Source: Nesterenkonia halophila | GTDB lineage: Bacteria; Actinomycetota; Actinomycetes; Actinomycetales; Micrococcaceae | Assembly: GCF_009467795.1 (NCBI RefSeq) | Contig: NZ_WIAX01000012.1 | Location: 244,047 to 308,046 of the forward strand | Direction: 5' to 3' | Length of the DNA stretch: 64,000 bases | Shown: positions 29,989-38,795 of the stretch, one piece after another | How positions within the stretch are numbered: the stretch's first letter is position 1 | How the letters are laid out: every line of letters begins with the position of its first letter | Translations under genes and position numbers: made by a program | The notes under the pieces: generated by a model | The model's database searches: none | What the model saw: the letters and a program-made list of their open reading frames with translations, nothing else | What the model was told of the DNA's origin: nothing

Positions 29989-30197
29989 GCGGTGTCACCT
30001 CATCGAGAAGCTGTCGGCGAGACGGAGCCGGGGGCGGGCCGCCTCCGAAGATCGTCCAGTGGTCACCGGATACGATACCCCGGTGGCGCCGACCACGACG
30101 ACCGGAACCGGGACCTCAGCCTTCACGAACAGGTCACACCCTCGTCGGTGGGGCGCGGGCCGCGCCGACGGCTCCCCTCGACGGCGCGCCGAGCCGG

Positions 30198-30485
30198 TCA
30201 GCCGATCGCCTGGACGATGACCTTGGCGATGACCACGACGAGGAAGACGATGATGAAGCCCATGTCCAATGAGATCCCGCCGAGGTTCAGCGGCGGCACC
30301 TTGGACTGCACCCAGCGGATGGGCGGGTCGGTGAGCGTGTAGACGCCCATCGCCAGCGCCAGCGCCGCTCCCTTCGGGCGCCACTGGCGAGCGTACTGCT
30401 GGGTGATGTCGAAGATGATCCGGACCACCAGGGCCAGCTGGTACACGGTCAGCAGCAGGTAGATCGGGGCGGCGATGAGATCCAC
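30198..30485 (-). CDS. YggT-family membrane protein
   Basis: This 95-residue protein has two hydrophobic segments (about 5-25 and 74-93) joined by a polar loop with the family feature YTLTDPPIRWVQSKVPP. YggT proteins lie between sepF and divIVA in most actinobacteria and are thought to help division or osmotic tolerance; the exact role is not known. It begins at GTG. The order sepF-yggT-divIVA supports the assignment. Confidence 0.92.
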   Translation of the reverse strand: MDLIAAPIYLLLTVYQLALVVRIIFDITQQYARQWRPKGAALALAMGVYTLTDPPIRWVQSKVPPLNLGGISLDMGFIIVFLVVVIAKVIVQAIG

Positions 30486-30557
30486 GGCGGGACGGGTTCC
30501 TCCGGAGGGTGCGGTCGGATCGGACGAGCCGGCGCGACGACGTCGCGCGGCGGCGGA

Positions 30558-31244
30558 TCAGCTCTGATTGAAGAACTGGGCCGAGGAGTCCGGCTCCACG
30601 GCGCCGCGCTCGTCCGCGACGACTTCGACGTTCTTCGGGGTCAGCAGGAAGACCTTGTTCGTCACACGCTCGATCGATCCGCCCAGGCCGAAGACCAGCC
30701 CCGCGGAGAAGTCGACGAGACGCTTCGCCTCGGCCTCCCCCATCTCGGTGACGTTCATGATCACCGGGACCTCGTCGCGGAAGGACTCACCGATGACCTT
30801 AGCATCGTTGTAGGAGCGCGGGTGGACTGTGGTGATACGGCGCATGGAGGAACTCTCGTCGCGGGAGGAGGGGGCACGCTTGATCGGGGTCACCGGCGCC
30901 CGGTACTCCGGGTCGACGGCCAGCGACGAGCTGTTGTGCTCGCCGGCGGACGCGGGGCCGCGCGCCGAGGACTGCCCCGCGGCCCCCAGCTCGACGACCT
31001 CCGAGCCGTCGCCGGAGGAGCCCGCACGGACCCCGGAGGTCGCCGGGGGCTCCGCCGTCGGCCGGGCGGCGCTCCGGTCGCCGGCGAGGCGCGGCGACTC
31101 CGCCGCCGGCCGGGAGGAGCTCGCGGCGGCGTCCCGGCTCGCGGCCGGGGCTCCGGCGCCCTGCTGCGCGCCGAAGTCCTCGTCGTACTCCTCGCCGTCG
31201 GCCAGACCGAGGTAGATCATGGTCTTCTTGAATGCTCCGGCCAT
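30558..31244 (-). CDS. sepF: Cell division protein SepF
   Basis: SepF anchors FtsZ to the membrane and organises the ring; it takes the place of FtsA/ZipA in actinobacteria. The N-terminal amphipathic helix starts [15 protein letters not shown] disordered linker (about 25-135) and the conserved SepF domain (about 140-228) follow, with VVHP-like [27 protein letters not shown] and [12 protein letters not shown] use the ATG after AGGAGAG (228 residues); an upstream extension has no family similarity. A TAGTCT hexamer at 31358-31353, overlapping the yggS stop, may be a -10. Confidence 0.96.
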   Translation of the reverse strand: MAGAFKKTMIYLGLADGEEYDEDFGAQQGAGAPAASRDAAASSSRPAAESPRLAGDRSAARPTAEPPATSGVRAGSSGDGSEVVELGAAGQSSARGPASAGEHNSSSLAVDPEYRAPVTPIKRAPSSRDESSSMRRITTVHPRSYNDAKVIGESFRDEVPVIMNVTEMGEAEAKRLVDFSAGLVFGLGGSIERVTNKVFLLTPKNVEVVADERGAVEPDSSAQFFNQS

Positions 31245-31355
31245 GAAGTCTCTCCTGAGGGAAGAACTGAACCTGCGCTGAGGTTCGGGGGCGTGTCTGG
31301 GATCTGTCTCGGACCATGTCACGGTTCCGGACGATGTCTCTGCGCGGACCCGAGA

Positions 31356-32162
31356 CTACCGGCCCGTTCCGCGCTTCCCGAGGACATCGCGTCCGACGCG
31401 CAGGTGTGTCGCGCCCGCGGCGACGGCGGCCTCCAGATCGGTGCTCATCCCTGCCGAGATCATCTGCGCCTCCGGATGGTCCTCGCGCAGCCGCCGCGAG
31501 ATCTCGGCCAGCCGGGCGAACGCCGCGGCGGGCTCCTCGTCCAGCGGGGCCACGGCCATCAGCCCGCCGAGGCGCAGCCCTTCGGAGACGGCCAATCGGT
31601 CGGCGAGGCCGGCCACCGCCTCCGGAGCCGCGCCGCCGCGGGAGTCGGCGGGGATCTCACGGCGCAGGTCCACCTGGACCAGGCAGTCGAGCGGCTGACG
31701 CCGGTCGCCGGCGGCGCGGGCCAGAGCCGTCAGCAGCGAGCCGCGGTCGAGCGAGTGCACCGCTGCGGCGTAGCCGGCCGCGGAGCGCGCCTTGTTCGAC
31801 TGCAGCTGCCCGACGAAGTGCCAGCGCATCGACGAGCCGTCGGCCGCCGCCTCCTGCGGGTCCCGGCCGGCGCGCCGGGCGAGCTCCTGCTCCACGGCGG
31901 CGGCCTTGGCCGCGGCCTCCTGGTGCTTGTTCTCCCCCACCTCGCGCACGCCCAGGTCGTGCAGCCGCACGACGTCCTCGGCGGGGAAGGTCTTCGTGAC
32001 CACGATCAGCGCGGGGAGGTCGATCCGGCCGCAGGCGGCGGCCGCCGCGGCGATCCGCTCCCGGACTGCGAGCAGCCCGGCGGCGATCTCCCGGGTCCGC
32101 TGATCGGCGTCCTCGTCGCGGGCGCGGCGCAGGCGGGCGTCGTCGAACGGGGTGGTGTCCAT
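31356..32162 (-). CDS. YggS-family PLP homeostasis protein
   Basis: This PLP-binding barrel protein (PLPBP, YggS/YlmE) controls pyridoxal phosphate levels and has no known catalysis. The PLP lysine is Lys57 in IVVTKTFP, followed by VREVGENKHQE, HFVGQLQSNK, and the phosphate motif ISAGMSTDLEAA near the end. I start at ATG 32162 (268 residues), ten bases after the pgeF stop. A GTG at 32195 would overlap pgeF. Position between pgeF and sepF in the division cluster is conserved. Confidence 0.93.
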   Translation of the reverse strand: MDTTPFDDARLRRARDEDADQRTREIAAGLLAVRERIAAAAAACGRIDLPALIVVTKTFPAEDVVRLHDLGVREVGENKHQEAAAKAAAVEQELARRAGRDPQEAAADGSSMRWHFVGQLQSNKARSAAGYAAAVHSLDRGSLLTALARAAGDRRQPLDCLVQVDLRREIPADSRGGAAPEAVAGLADRLAVSEGLRLGGLMAVAPLDEEPAAAFARLAEISRRLREDHPEAQMISAGMSTDLEAAVAAGATHLRVGRDVLGKRGTGR

Positions 32163-32172
32163 CCGCCCCACT

Positions 32173-33000
32173 CTATCGCGGGGCGCCCGCGTCACCGCCG
32201 CGGGCCCCGCCGCCGCTCCGCGGGTCCTCGCCCTCCGGACGCCAGACGACGCCGACGAAGCGACCGCGGCCCGGCTCCCGCCGATGGGAGAAGAGCGTGC
32301 GATCCTCGATCGTGCAGCCGGACACCTCGGCCGTCGAGACGTCGCGGCCGGCCAGCACCGCCTGCGCCTCGGCCCGCAGATCCAGACCGGACGTGCCCGC
32401 CCGAGTGCGCGAGGCGAGCGCCGGCCGCCCGACCGTCAGCTCGGCGTGCATGGCCTCGGGGACCTCGTAGCAGCGGCCGCAGGCGCCGGGGCCGATCCAG
32501 GCGCGCAGCTGCTCGGCGCCGTGGTCGCGCATCCGCTCCACCGTCCGCTCCAGCACGCCGGCGAGCAGCCCCGGGCGGCCCGCGTGGGCGGCGCCGGTGA
32601 CCGCGCCGCCGTCGCCCCGCGCGCCGACCAGCAGCACCGGCAGACAGTCGGCGACCATGATCGCCAGCGGATGGGAGCCGTGCGGCGAGACCCACGCGTC
32701 GCCCACAGGCGCCGTCGCGTCCGCAGTCTCCGACCCGTCGGCGTCGCGGACCTCTGCGGAGTGGATCTGCTCGAGGAAGCGCAGCCGGCCGGCGGCGACG
32801 CCGAGGCGGCGTTCCAGCGCATGACGCCGGGCGAGCACCTCACGACGCGCCGGGCCGTCGTCGTCCTGCGCCGCGGCATCCCCCACGTGCAGCGCCAGGT
32901 TCCCCGCCGCCGCCGACGTGAAGGCGACGCGGACGCCGGCCCCGGCAGCACCATGCCACCAGAAGCCGGCGTCGGCGCCGCCCCTCGGACGCGCGGTCAT
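32173..33000 (-). CDS. pgeF: Laccase-domain protein PgeF/YfiH
   Basis: This family was first described as polyphenol oxidases. Studied members act as purine nucleoside phosphorylase or adenosine deaminase, and E. coli YfiH corrects a peptidoglycan-editing fault. The metal ligands are His80 in EQIHSAEV, Cys119 in VADCLPVLL and His139 in AAHAGRPG. The 275-residue length fits. It lies 49 bp after ftsZ, as in other actinobacterial dcw clusters, and ends with TAG just before yggS. Confidence 0.92.
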   Translation of the reverse strand: MTARPRGGADAGFWWHGAAGAGVRVAFTSAAAGNLALHVGDAAAQDDDGPARREVLARRHALERRLGVAAGRLRFLEQIHSAEVRDADGSETADATAPVGDAWVSPHGSHPLAIMVADCLPVLLVGARGDGGAVTGAAHAGRPGLLAGVLERTVERMRDHGAEQLRAWIGPGACGRCYEVPEAMHAELTVGRPALASRTRAGTSGLDLRAEAQAVLAGRDVSTAEVSGCTIEDRTLFSHRREPGRGRFVGVVWRPEGEDPRSGGGARGGDAGAPR

Positions 33001-33049
33001 GCGGTCCGCGTCCGTCGCAGCCCCTCGGCCGCGGCCCGGAGCTCTCCGA

Positions 33050-34378
33050 TCACTTGAGGAAGTCCGGCACGTCCAGGTCGTCGTTGCGCCCGCCGGAGTA
33101 GTCGGACTCGACGATGTCGGGGATGTCCTGCTGCTCCTGCCGGACCTGCCGCTGCTGCGGCGCGGTGTCCTGCTCCTCGGCCGAACCGGCCGCCGGGGCC
33201 GCCTCGCCGGACTGCTGGATCGGCACAGTGCCCGGCACCTGCTGCGGGGCGGCGGACTGGACCGGGACCGTGCCCGGCACGCTCTGCTGCGCGCCCGACC
33301 GCTGGCCGGCCTGGTGGCCGCCGGCCTGCTGGCGCGGCGGCTGCTGGGGCCGCGCCGACGGCGAGCCCTGGCCCGCCCCCGAGCCGGGCAGCTGCTGTCC
33401 GGCGTTCTGCGCCATCGGCTGCGACGCCGTGTCGACCTGGTCGAACCCGGCGGCGATCACCGTGACGCGGGCCTCGTCTCCCAGCGCGTCGTCGATGACC
33501 GCGCCGAAGATGATGTTGGCCTCCGGGTGGGCGACCTCCTGCACCAGCCGGGCGGCCTCGTTGATCTCGAAGAGGCCGAGGTCCGAGCCGCCCTGGATGG
33601 ACAGCAGCACGCCGTGGGCGCCGTCGATCGAAGCCTCGAGCAGCGGCGAGGCGATGGCCAGCTCGGCGGCCTTGACGGCCCGGTCCTCGCCGTTCGCCGA
33701 CCCGATGCCCATCAGCGCCGAGCCGGCACCCTGCATCACCGACTTCACGTCGGCGAAGTCCAGGTTGATCAGGCCCGGCGTGGTGATCAGGTCGGTGATG
33801 CCCTGGACACCGGAGAGCAGCACCTGGTCGGCCGAGCGGAACGCGTCGAGCACGGAGACGTTCTTGTCCGAGATGGACAGCAGCCGGTCGTTGGGGATGA
33901 CGATGAGAGTGTCGACCTCGTCGCGCAGCGCCTCGATGCCGTCCTCGGCGGAGGTCGCGCGGCGGCGGCCCTCGAAGGTGAAGGGACGGGTCACCACGCC
34001 GATGGTCAGCGCGCCGAGCGACCGGGCGATCCGCGCCACCACGGGCGCGCCGCCGGTTCCGGTGCCACCGCCCTCGCCGGCCGTGACGAAGACCATGTCC
34101 GCGCCGCGGATGACCTCCTCGATCTCCTCGGCGTGGTCCTCGGCGGCCTCCCGGCCGACTTGGGGGTTGGCGCCGGCGCCGAGCCCGCGGGTCAGTTCAC
34201 GGCCGACGTCGAGCTTGACGTCGGCGTCGCTCATCAGGAGGGCCTGAGCATCGGTGTTGATGGCGATGAACTCCACGCCACGCAGACCGACCTCGATCAT
34301 GCGGTTGACGGCGTTCACGCCGCCGCCACCGATGCCGACGACCTTGATCACGGCCAGGTAGTTGTTCGGTGTTGCCAC
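33050..34378 (-). CDS. ftsZ: Cell division protein FtsZ
   Basis: FtsZ is the tubulin-like GTPase that forms the division ring. The 442-residue protein starts at GTG ([19 protein letters not shown]) after AAGGGA. The GTP signature GGGTGTGG is at 103-110. The GTPase core ends near residue 315. A long Gln/Pro/Gly/Ala linker with an imperfect repeat (VPGTVPVQ and VPGTVPIQ) follows. The conserved C-terminal peptide [10 protein letters not shown], which binds SepF, ends the protein. The 524-bp upstream region holds several inverted repeats. Confidence 0.98.
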   Translation of the reverse strand: MATPNNYLAVIKVVGIGGGGVNAVNRMIEVGLRGVEFIAINTDAQALLMSDADVKLDVGRELTRGLGAGANPQVGREAAEDHAEEIEEVIRGADMVFVTAGEGGGTGTGGAPVVARIARSLGALTIGVVTRPFTFEGRRRATSAEDGIEALRDEVDTLIVIPNDRLLSISDKNVSVLDAFRSADQVLLSGVQGITDLITTPGLINLDFADVKSVMQGAGSALMGIGSANGEDRAVKAAELAIASPLLEASIDGAHGVLLSIQGGSDLGLFEINEAARLVQEVAHPEANIIFGAVIDDALGDEARVTVIAAGFDQVDTASQPMAQNAGQQLPGSGAGQGSPSARPQQPPRQQAGGHQAGQRSGAQQSVPGTVPVQSAAPQQVPGTVPIQQSGEAAPAAGSAEEQDTAPQQRQVRQEQQDIPDIVESDYSGGRNDDLDVPDFLK

Positions 34379-34902
34379 GTTGTGTGTCCCTTGCTCGTCT
34401 CTCACGTCGAAAAGTACGGAGGCTCCCGCCGTCGGGCGACCGCGGCGCGACTCCTCACTGCCAATCGGCGGAGCCTCCGCCCCCTCTGCGGGGACGGCTG
34501 CTCCAGCTGACCCGTCGTCGGCATCCGGCCGGGCCGGGATGGTTCGCGGTCACACCGGACCGACCCGGGATGCTCTCCGACGTCGCAGCGGCTCGCCCTC
34601 CACGACGGGAGCCTCCGTACTGCATGACATTCTTGTGGTGGTCACAGACCCTCGGCAACGTTGAAGTTGCACTTGAACCTTAGGTCTCCCGCGAAGGTTC
34701 GACCTGGGTCGAAGGTTCCTCGTCTCCGACCAGGATACCGGCGCGGAAGGACCGCGGCCTCCAGCCGGCGGGGCGAGTCCCCGGCCGATCGCGCTCCCGG
34801 CGGGCTCCGGGCCGGCTGCGTGCCGGTTCCGGGCGGATTCCGGAGTGCCCTCGCGAGGGCTCCCGGGGCGGTGGAGCGACCACGGGGCGGCCCACGGCAC
34901 GC
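34379..34902 (-). promoter_or_regulatory. ftsQ-ftsZ intergenic control region (524 bp)
   Basis: No gene is seen here. The region contains a 16-bp perfect inverted repeat far apart (34413-34428, AGTACGGAGGCTCCCG, with 34606-34621). Between the arms lies the short hairpin GGCGGAGCCTCCGCC (34467-34481), whose sequence could also pair with either arm. Further upstream is the palindrome TTCGACC-TG-GGTCGAA (34698-34713), flanked by direct copies of GAAGGTTC (34693-34700 and 34711-34718). TATCCT (34737-34732) is a possible -10 of an ftsZ promoter. The size and structure point to separate control of ftsZ. Confidence 0.55.
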
Positions 34903-36042
34903 TCATCGGGTCACCGGGGCCTCGGGGTCGGAGATGTCGATCGTGTCGACCTCGGTGAACTCCTCGGCGTCGGACTCCAGCAGCGCGGCCAGCACGGCGG
35001 CCTTCTGCGCTCCGCGGTCCTCGCCGCCCCAGAGGACGGTGCGCCCGTCGTCCAGCCGCAGCCGCACCGAGTCGACCGAATCGGCGGTGGCCGACTGCAT
35101 GCTCTTCCGCGCCGCACTCGGCAGCTCGCCCAGGACCCCGACGATGGTCTCGAAGACCGCCCGGTGATCGAGTGCGGCGTCGCTGGCGATCTCCGGAGTC
35201 GCGTAGGCGTCCTCCGCCGGTGCCTCGTCCTCCGGCCAGCTGCGGATGACCTCGCCCTCGGCGGTGAAATACTCCACCTGTCCGTCGCGATGGACCCGGG
35301 CCACCGGCGGGTGCTCGGTGACCTCGACCCGGAGGGTGTCGGGCAGCTCGCCCTGGACGACGACGTCGGCGACCACCGGCTCCTCGTCCAGCAGCTCCGC
35401 CACCCGGCCGTCGCCGACCTGGGGCATCGGCCGCCCCAGGGCCGGCTCCAGCAGCTCCTCGGCCTTCGAGTCGGTGAGCAGGTCGTTGCCCTCGACCTGC
35501 ACCTGCCGCACCGTCAGCAGCGGCGAGAAGACCAGCACCAGCACGACCACGAGCAGCACCGCCAGCCCGGCGAGGACCAGCAGCGCCCCGCGCCGTCGAC
35601 GCCGTCGAAGGACGACGACCTCCGGCTCCGGGAAGGCCAGCAGGTCGGCGGCCGCCTCAGGGCGCTGCTCGGGCTCCTCCTCGGCCTCCCCGCCGGCGTT
35701 CCCTCCGGTGCTGCCTCCGGGGTGCTCCGCGGAATGCTCGGCGAGGTGCTCGGCGTCGTCGCCCGCCTCCGGGCCCCTCCGCGCCGCGCGGGAGCGCCTC
35801 TCCCCCGTCGCCGCTCCGGAGCCGGCACGAAGACCGGCGACGAGCGGGACGTCACGGGTCAGCGGTACCACCGTGTCGGCGGCGTCGGAGGGCGCGGCCT
35901 CCGCAGCGCCGGCCTCCTCGACCGGCGCAGCGGCGGGCCCCTCGATGTCGCGGTCGGGCGCGGGATCGGGCGCCTCCGCGGCGCTCCGGCCCTCGCGCGG
36001 CGGGCCGGTGCTGCGCGGCCTGCGCGGCGGTCGCGGACTCAT
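34903..36042 (-). CDS. ftsQ: Cell division protein FtsQ
   Basis: FtsQ is a single-pass membrane protein that links early and late division proteins. A cytoplasmic, low-complexity, acidic tail (1-145) is followed by an Arg cluster and the membrane helix (152-174), then the POTRA domain (LTVRQVQVEGNDLLT onward) and the FtsQ-type beta domain to the end. The 379-residue length is larger than in rods because of the N-terminal tail. Its ATG overlaps the murC stop by four bases (36039-36042). Confidence 0.95.
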   Translation of the reverse strand: MSPRPPRRPRSTGPPREGRSAAEAPDPAPDRDIEGPAAAPVEEAGAAEAAPSDAADTVVPLTRDVPLVAGLRAGSGAATGERRSRAARRGPEAGDDAEHLAEHSAEHPGGSTGGNAGGEAEEEPEQRPEAAADLLAFPEPEVVVLRRRRRRGALLVLAGLAVLLVVVLVLVFSPLLTVRQVQVEGNDLLTDSKAEELLEPALGRPMPQVGDGRVAELLDEEPVVADVVVQGELPDTLRVEVTEHPPVARVHRDGQVEYFTAEGEVIRSWPEDEAPAEDAYATPEIASDAALDHRAVFETIVGVLGELPSAARKSMQSATADSVDSVRLRLDDGRTVLWGGEDRGAQKAAVLAALLESDAEEFTEVDTIDISDPEAPVTR

Positions 36043-37544
36043 CGGCTGCGACGCTCCAGCGCTTCGACCAGGTCCGCGCCCAGGGCGGTCACGTCGCCTG
36101 CGCCCAGCGTCAGCACCAGGTCCCCGGCGGCGGCCGCGGCGACCGTAGCCGCGACGGCGTCCTCGCGGGAGCGGACCCCGCCCGACGGCGGCGTCGGCCG
36201 GGCGAAGAGCGGCTCGGCGATCAGCTCCGAGGTCACCCCGGCGATCGGCTCCTCGCGGGCCGGGTAGACCTCCAGCAGCGCGACGGTGTCGGCGGCGGCC
36301 AGCGCCTCGGCGAACTCGGCGGCGAAGAGCTGGGTGCGGCTGTACAGATGCGGCTGGAAGACCACGTGGACCGCGTGCTGCTCCCCCGCCGCGGCGCGCG
36401 CGGCGGCGAGCACTGCGGCCACCTCGGTCGGATGGTGGGCGTAGTCGTCGTAGACGGCCACCCCGTCGACCTCGCCGCGGAAGTCGAAGCGCCGCGAGGC
36501 GCCCTGGAAGTGGCCCAGCGCCTCCGCGGCCCCGGCCAGCGACACCCCGGCACGCAGACCGGCGGCGGCGGCGGCCGCGGCGTTGAGGGCGTTGTGCCGA
36601 CCGGGAACCGTCAGCCGCAGCAGCGCCTCCTCGTCGTCTCCGGGCTCCTCGCCGGGGCGCTCCGGATCCGCGGCCGGAGGCCCGCTGAGCAGCACCTGCT
36701 GGCCGAGCGTCCCGGCGGGGGCGTCGCGGTGCTCGTGCAGCCGCAGCCGAGCGTCGGCGGAGAACCCGTAGGTCAGCACCTCGACGTCGCGGGCGGCGAG
36801 CTCGGCGGCGACGTCCTCGAGCAGCGCCACAGCTCCCGGGTCGTCCAGGCAGAGCACGAGCAGACCGCCGTCGGCGATGCGCCGGGTGAACTCCACGAAG
36901 ATCCGGTGGACGGCCTCGGCCGTGCCGTGGTGGTCCAGATGGTCGGCCTCGACATTGGTGATCACCGCCGTCTCGGGGCGGTAGTTCAGCAGCGAGCCGT
37001 CGGACTCGTCGGCCTCGGCGACGAACCACTCCCCCTCCCCGGCGGCGGCGTTGACCCCGAGACCGGCGACGGTCGCCCCGACGGCGAAGCTCGGCGACAG
37101 GCCCGCGCGCTCCAGCAGGACGGTGGCCATCGAGGAGGTCGTGGTCTTGCCGTGCGTGCCGGCCACGGCGATGCCGCGGCGACCGGCCATCACCGCCGCC
37201 AGCCCCTGCGAGCGGTGCAGGATCGGCAGCCCGCGGCGGCGCGCCTCGTCGTGCTCGGGATTGCCCTCGGCGGCGATCGAGGAGGCGATGACGGTGCTGA
37301 TCGGCGCCCCGGCCTCCTCCTCCACCGAGTCGAGGTTCTCGGCGCGGTAGCCCACCCGGACGGGCACCCCGGCGGCGCGGAACTCGTCGAGGACCGGCAG
37401 GTCCTTGCCGTCGGTGCCCGAGATCGGCACGTCGTCGGCCTGCAGCAGCCGCGCGACGCCCGAGACGCCGACGCCGGCGAGCCCCAGCAGGTGCACCCGG
37501 CCCAGGTCCTCCGCGCGCTGCGGCGCGGCGGCGGCTTCAGTCAT
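36039..37544 (-). CDS. murC: UDP-N-acetylmuramate-L-alanine ligase
   Basis: MurC adds L-alanine to UDP-MurNAc in the cytoplasm. The 501-residue protein has the nucleotide-sensing N-terminal fold (VHLLGLAGVGVSGVARLL), the ATP loop AVAGTHGKTTTSS (126-138), EADESDGS, the HLDHHGT region and YDDYAHHPTE. It starts after GAGAGAGGA. It is coupled to ftsQ downstream; murG is 42 bp upstream. Confidence 0.97.
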   Translation of the reverse strand: MTEAAAAPQRAEDLGRVHLLGLAGVGVSGVARLLQADDVPISGTDGKDLPVLDEFRAAGVPVRVGYRAENLDSVEEEAGAPISTVIASSIAAEGNPEHDEARRRGLPILHRSQGLAAVMAGRRGIAVAGTHGKTTTSSMATVLLERAGLSPSFAVGATVAGLGVNAAAGEGEWFVAEADESDGSLLNYRPETAVITNVEADHLDHHGTAEAVHRIFVEFTRRIADGGLLVLCLDDPGAVALLEDVAAELAARDVEVLTYGFSADARLRLHEHRDAPAGTLGQQVLLSGPPAADPERPGEEPGDDEEALLRLTVPGRHNALNAAAAAAAGLRAGVSLAGAAEALGHFQGASRRFDFRGEVDGVAVYDDYAHHPTEVAAVLAAARAAAGEQHAVHVVFQPHLYSRTQLFAAEFAEALAAADTVALLEVYPAREEPIAGVTSELIAEPLFARPTPPSGGVRSREDAVAATVAAAAAGDLVLTLGAGDVTALGADLVEALERRSR

Positions 37545-37586
37545 GGCAGCGTCCTCTCTCGCGGGGCTCCGCGCACGGAGCCGCTC

Positions 37587-38795
37587 TCACCGGGCCTCGT
37601 CGGCCGGCAGTCGGTCCTCGGGCACGCCGGCGGCGGTCAGCGCCGCGGCGGCCACCCGCTCGTCGGCGTCGGCGATGCCGCGCTCGGCGGCGTGGTCCCG
37701 CATGGTCAGCAGCATCTGCGGGTCCTCGAGCAGCGGGACCACATTGCGCCGGATCCAGGCGCGGGTGAAGTGCTCGTCCTTGACCAGCAGCGCGCCGCCG
37801 GCGTCGACGAGCTCGCGGGCGTTGAGCTCCTGCTCGCCGTTGCCCACCGGCAGCGGCACGAAGACTGCCGGCAGCGTCACCGCCGCGACCTCGCAGACGG
37901 TGGCGGCGCCGGAGCGGGCGATGATCAGGTCCGCGGCCGCATAGGCCAGCTCCATGCCGTCCAGGTACTCGCGCTGGTGGTATCCGGGGCGGCTCAGCGG
38001 CGCCTCGGCGTCGCCCACGCCGTCGCTCGAGCCGGCGTCGGCGGCGGTGACGACCTTGTCCCGTCCGGTGAGGTGCAGCACCTGGGCGCCGCCGACCAGG
38101 AGATCGTCCACCGCCGAGGCCACGGCGCTGTTCAGCGAGAGCGCCCCGGAGGAGCCGCCGGTGACGACCAGCGTGGTCCGGTCGGGGTCCAGGCCCAGCC
38201 GCTCGCGGGCGGAGGCCCGCTCGGCCTCGCGGTCGAGCTGCGAGATCTCCCGGGACATCGGCATGCCCACCCAGGCGGCCCGCTTCAACGGCGTGCCTTC
38301 GAAGGCGGTGCCGACATGGGCGGCGAAGCGGGCGCCGAGCCGGTTCGCCAGGCCGGGCCGGGCGTTGGCCTCGTGGACGACGACCGGCACGCCCAGCCGG
38401 CGCGCGGCCAGATAGACCGGAGTGCAGACATAGCCGCCGACGCCGACGACCACGTCGGCCTCGCGACGGCGCAGGATCTCGGCGGCCGCGGCCACCGCAC
38501 GCCGCAGCCGCGCGGGCACGCTGAGCAGGTCCCGGGAGGGCCGGCGCGGCATGGGCACCTTCTCCACCGTGTCCAGCGCATAGCCGGCCTCCGGCACCAG
38601 GCGCGTCTCCAGGCCGACCTCGGTGCCGATCATGCTCACCTGCGCCTGCGGCATCAGGCGCTCGACGGCGCGGGCGATCGCGATCATCGGGCTGACGTGC
38701 CCGGCGGTGCCGCCGCCGGCGAGCACCACCGAGACGCCCGGGGTCTCCTCCGGGGCACCGTGCGGCGTCGGCGAGGCCGATCCCTGGCTGCTCAT
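37587..38795 (-). CDS. murG: UDP-GlcNAc transferase MurG (lipid II synthesis)
   Basis: MurG transfers GlcNAc to lipid I on the inner membrane face to make lipid II. The GT-B glycosyltransferase has the N-terminal glycine loop GGGTAGHVSP (27-36), VVGVGGYVC, HEANARPGLANR, and the C-terminal donor site with VTGGSSGALSLN and RSGAATVCE. The 402-residue length is normal apart from a polar N-terminal stretch. The ATG overlaps the ftsW stop by four bases (38792-38795). Confidence 0.97.
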   Translation of the reverse strand: MSSQGSASPTPHGAPEETPGVSVVLAGGGTAGHVSPMIAIARAVERLMPQAQVSMIGTEVGLETRLVPEAGYALDTVEKVPMPRRPSRDLLSVPARLRRAVAAAAEILRRREADVVVGVGGYVCTPVYLAARRLGVPVVVHEANARPGLANRLGARFAAHVGTAFEGTPLKRAAWVGMPMSREISQLDREAERASARERLGLDPDRTTLVVTGGSSGALSLNSAVASAVDDLLVGGAQVLHLTGRDKVVTAADAGSSDGVGDAEAPLSRPGYHQREYLDGMELAYAAADLIIARSGAATVCEVAAVTLPAVFVPLPVGNGEQELNARELVDAGGALLVKDEHFTRAWIRRNVVPLLEDPQMLLTMRDHAAERGIADADERVAAAALTAAGVPEDRLPADEAR

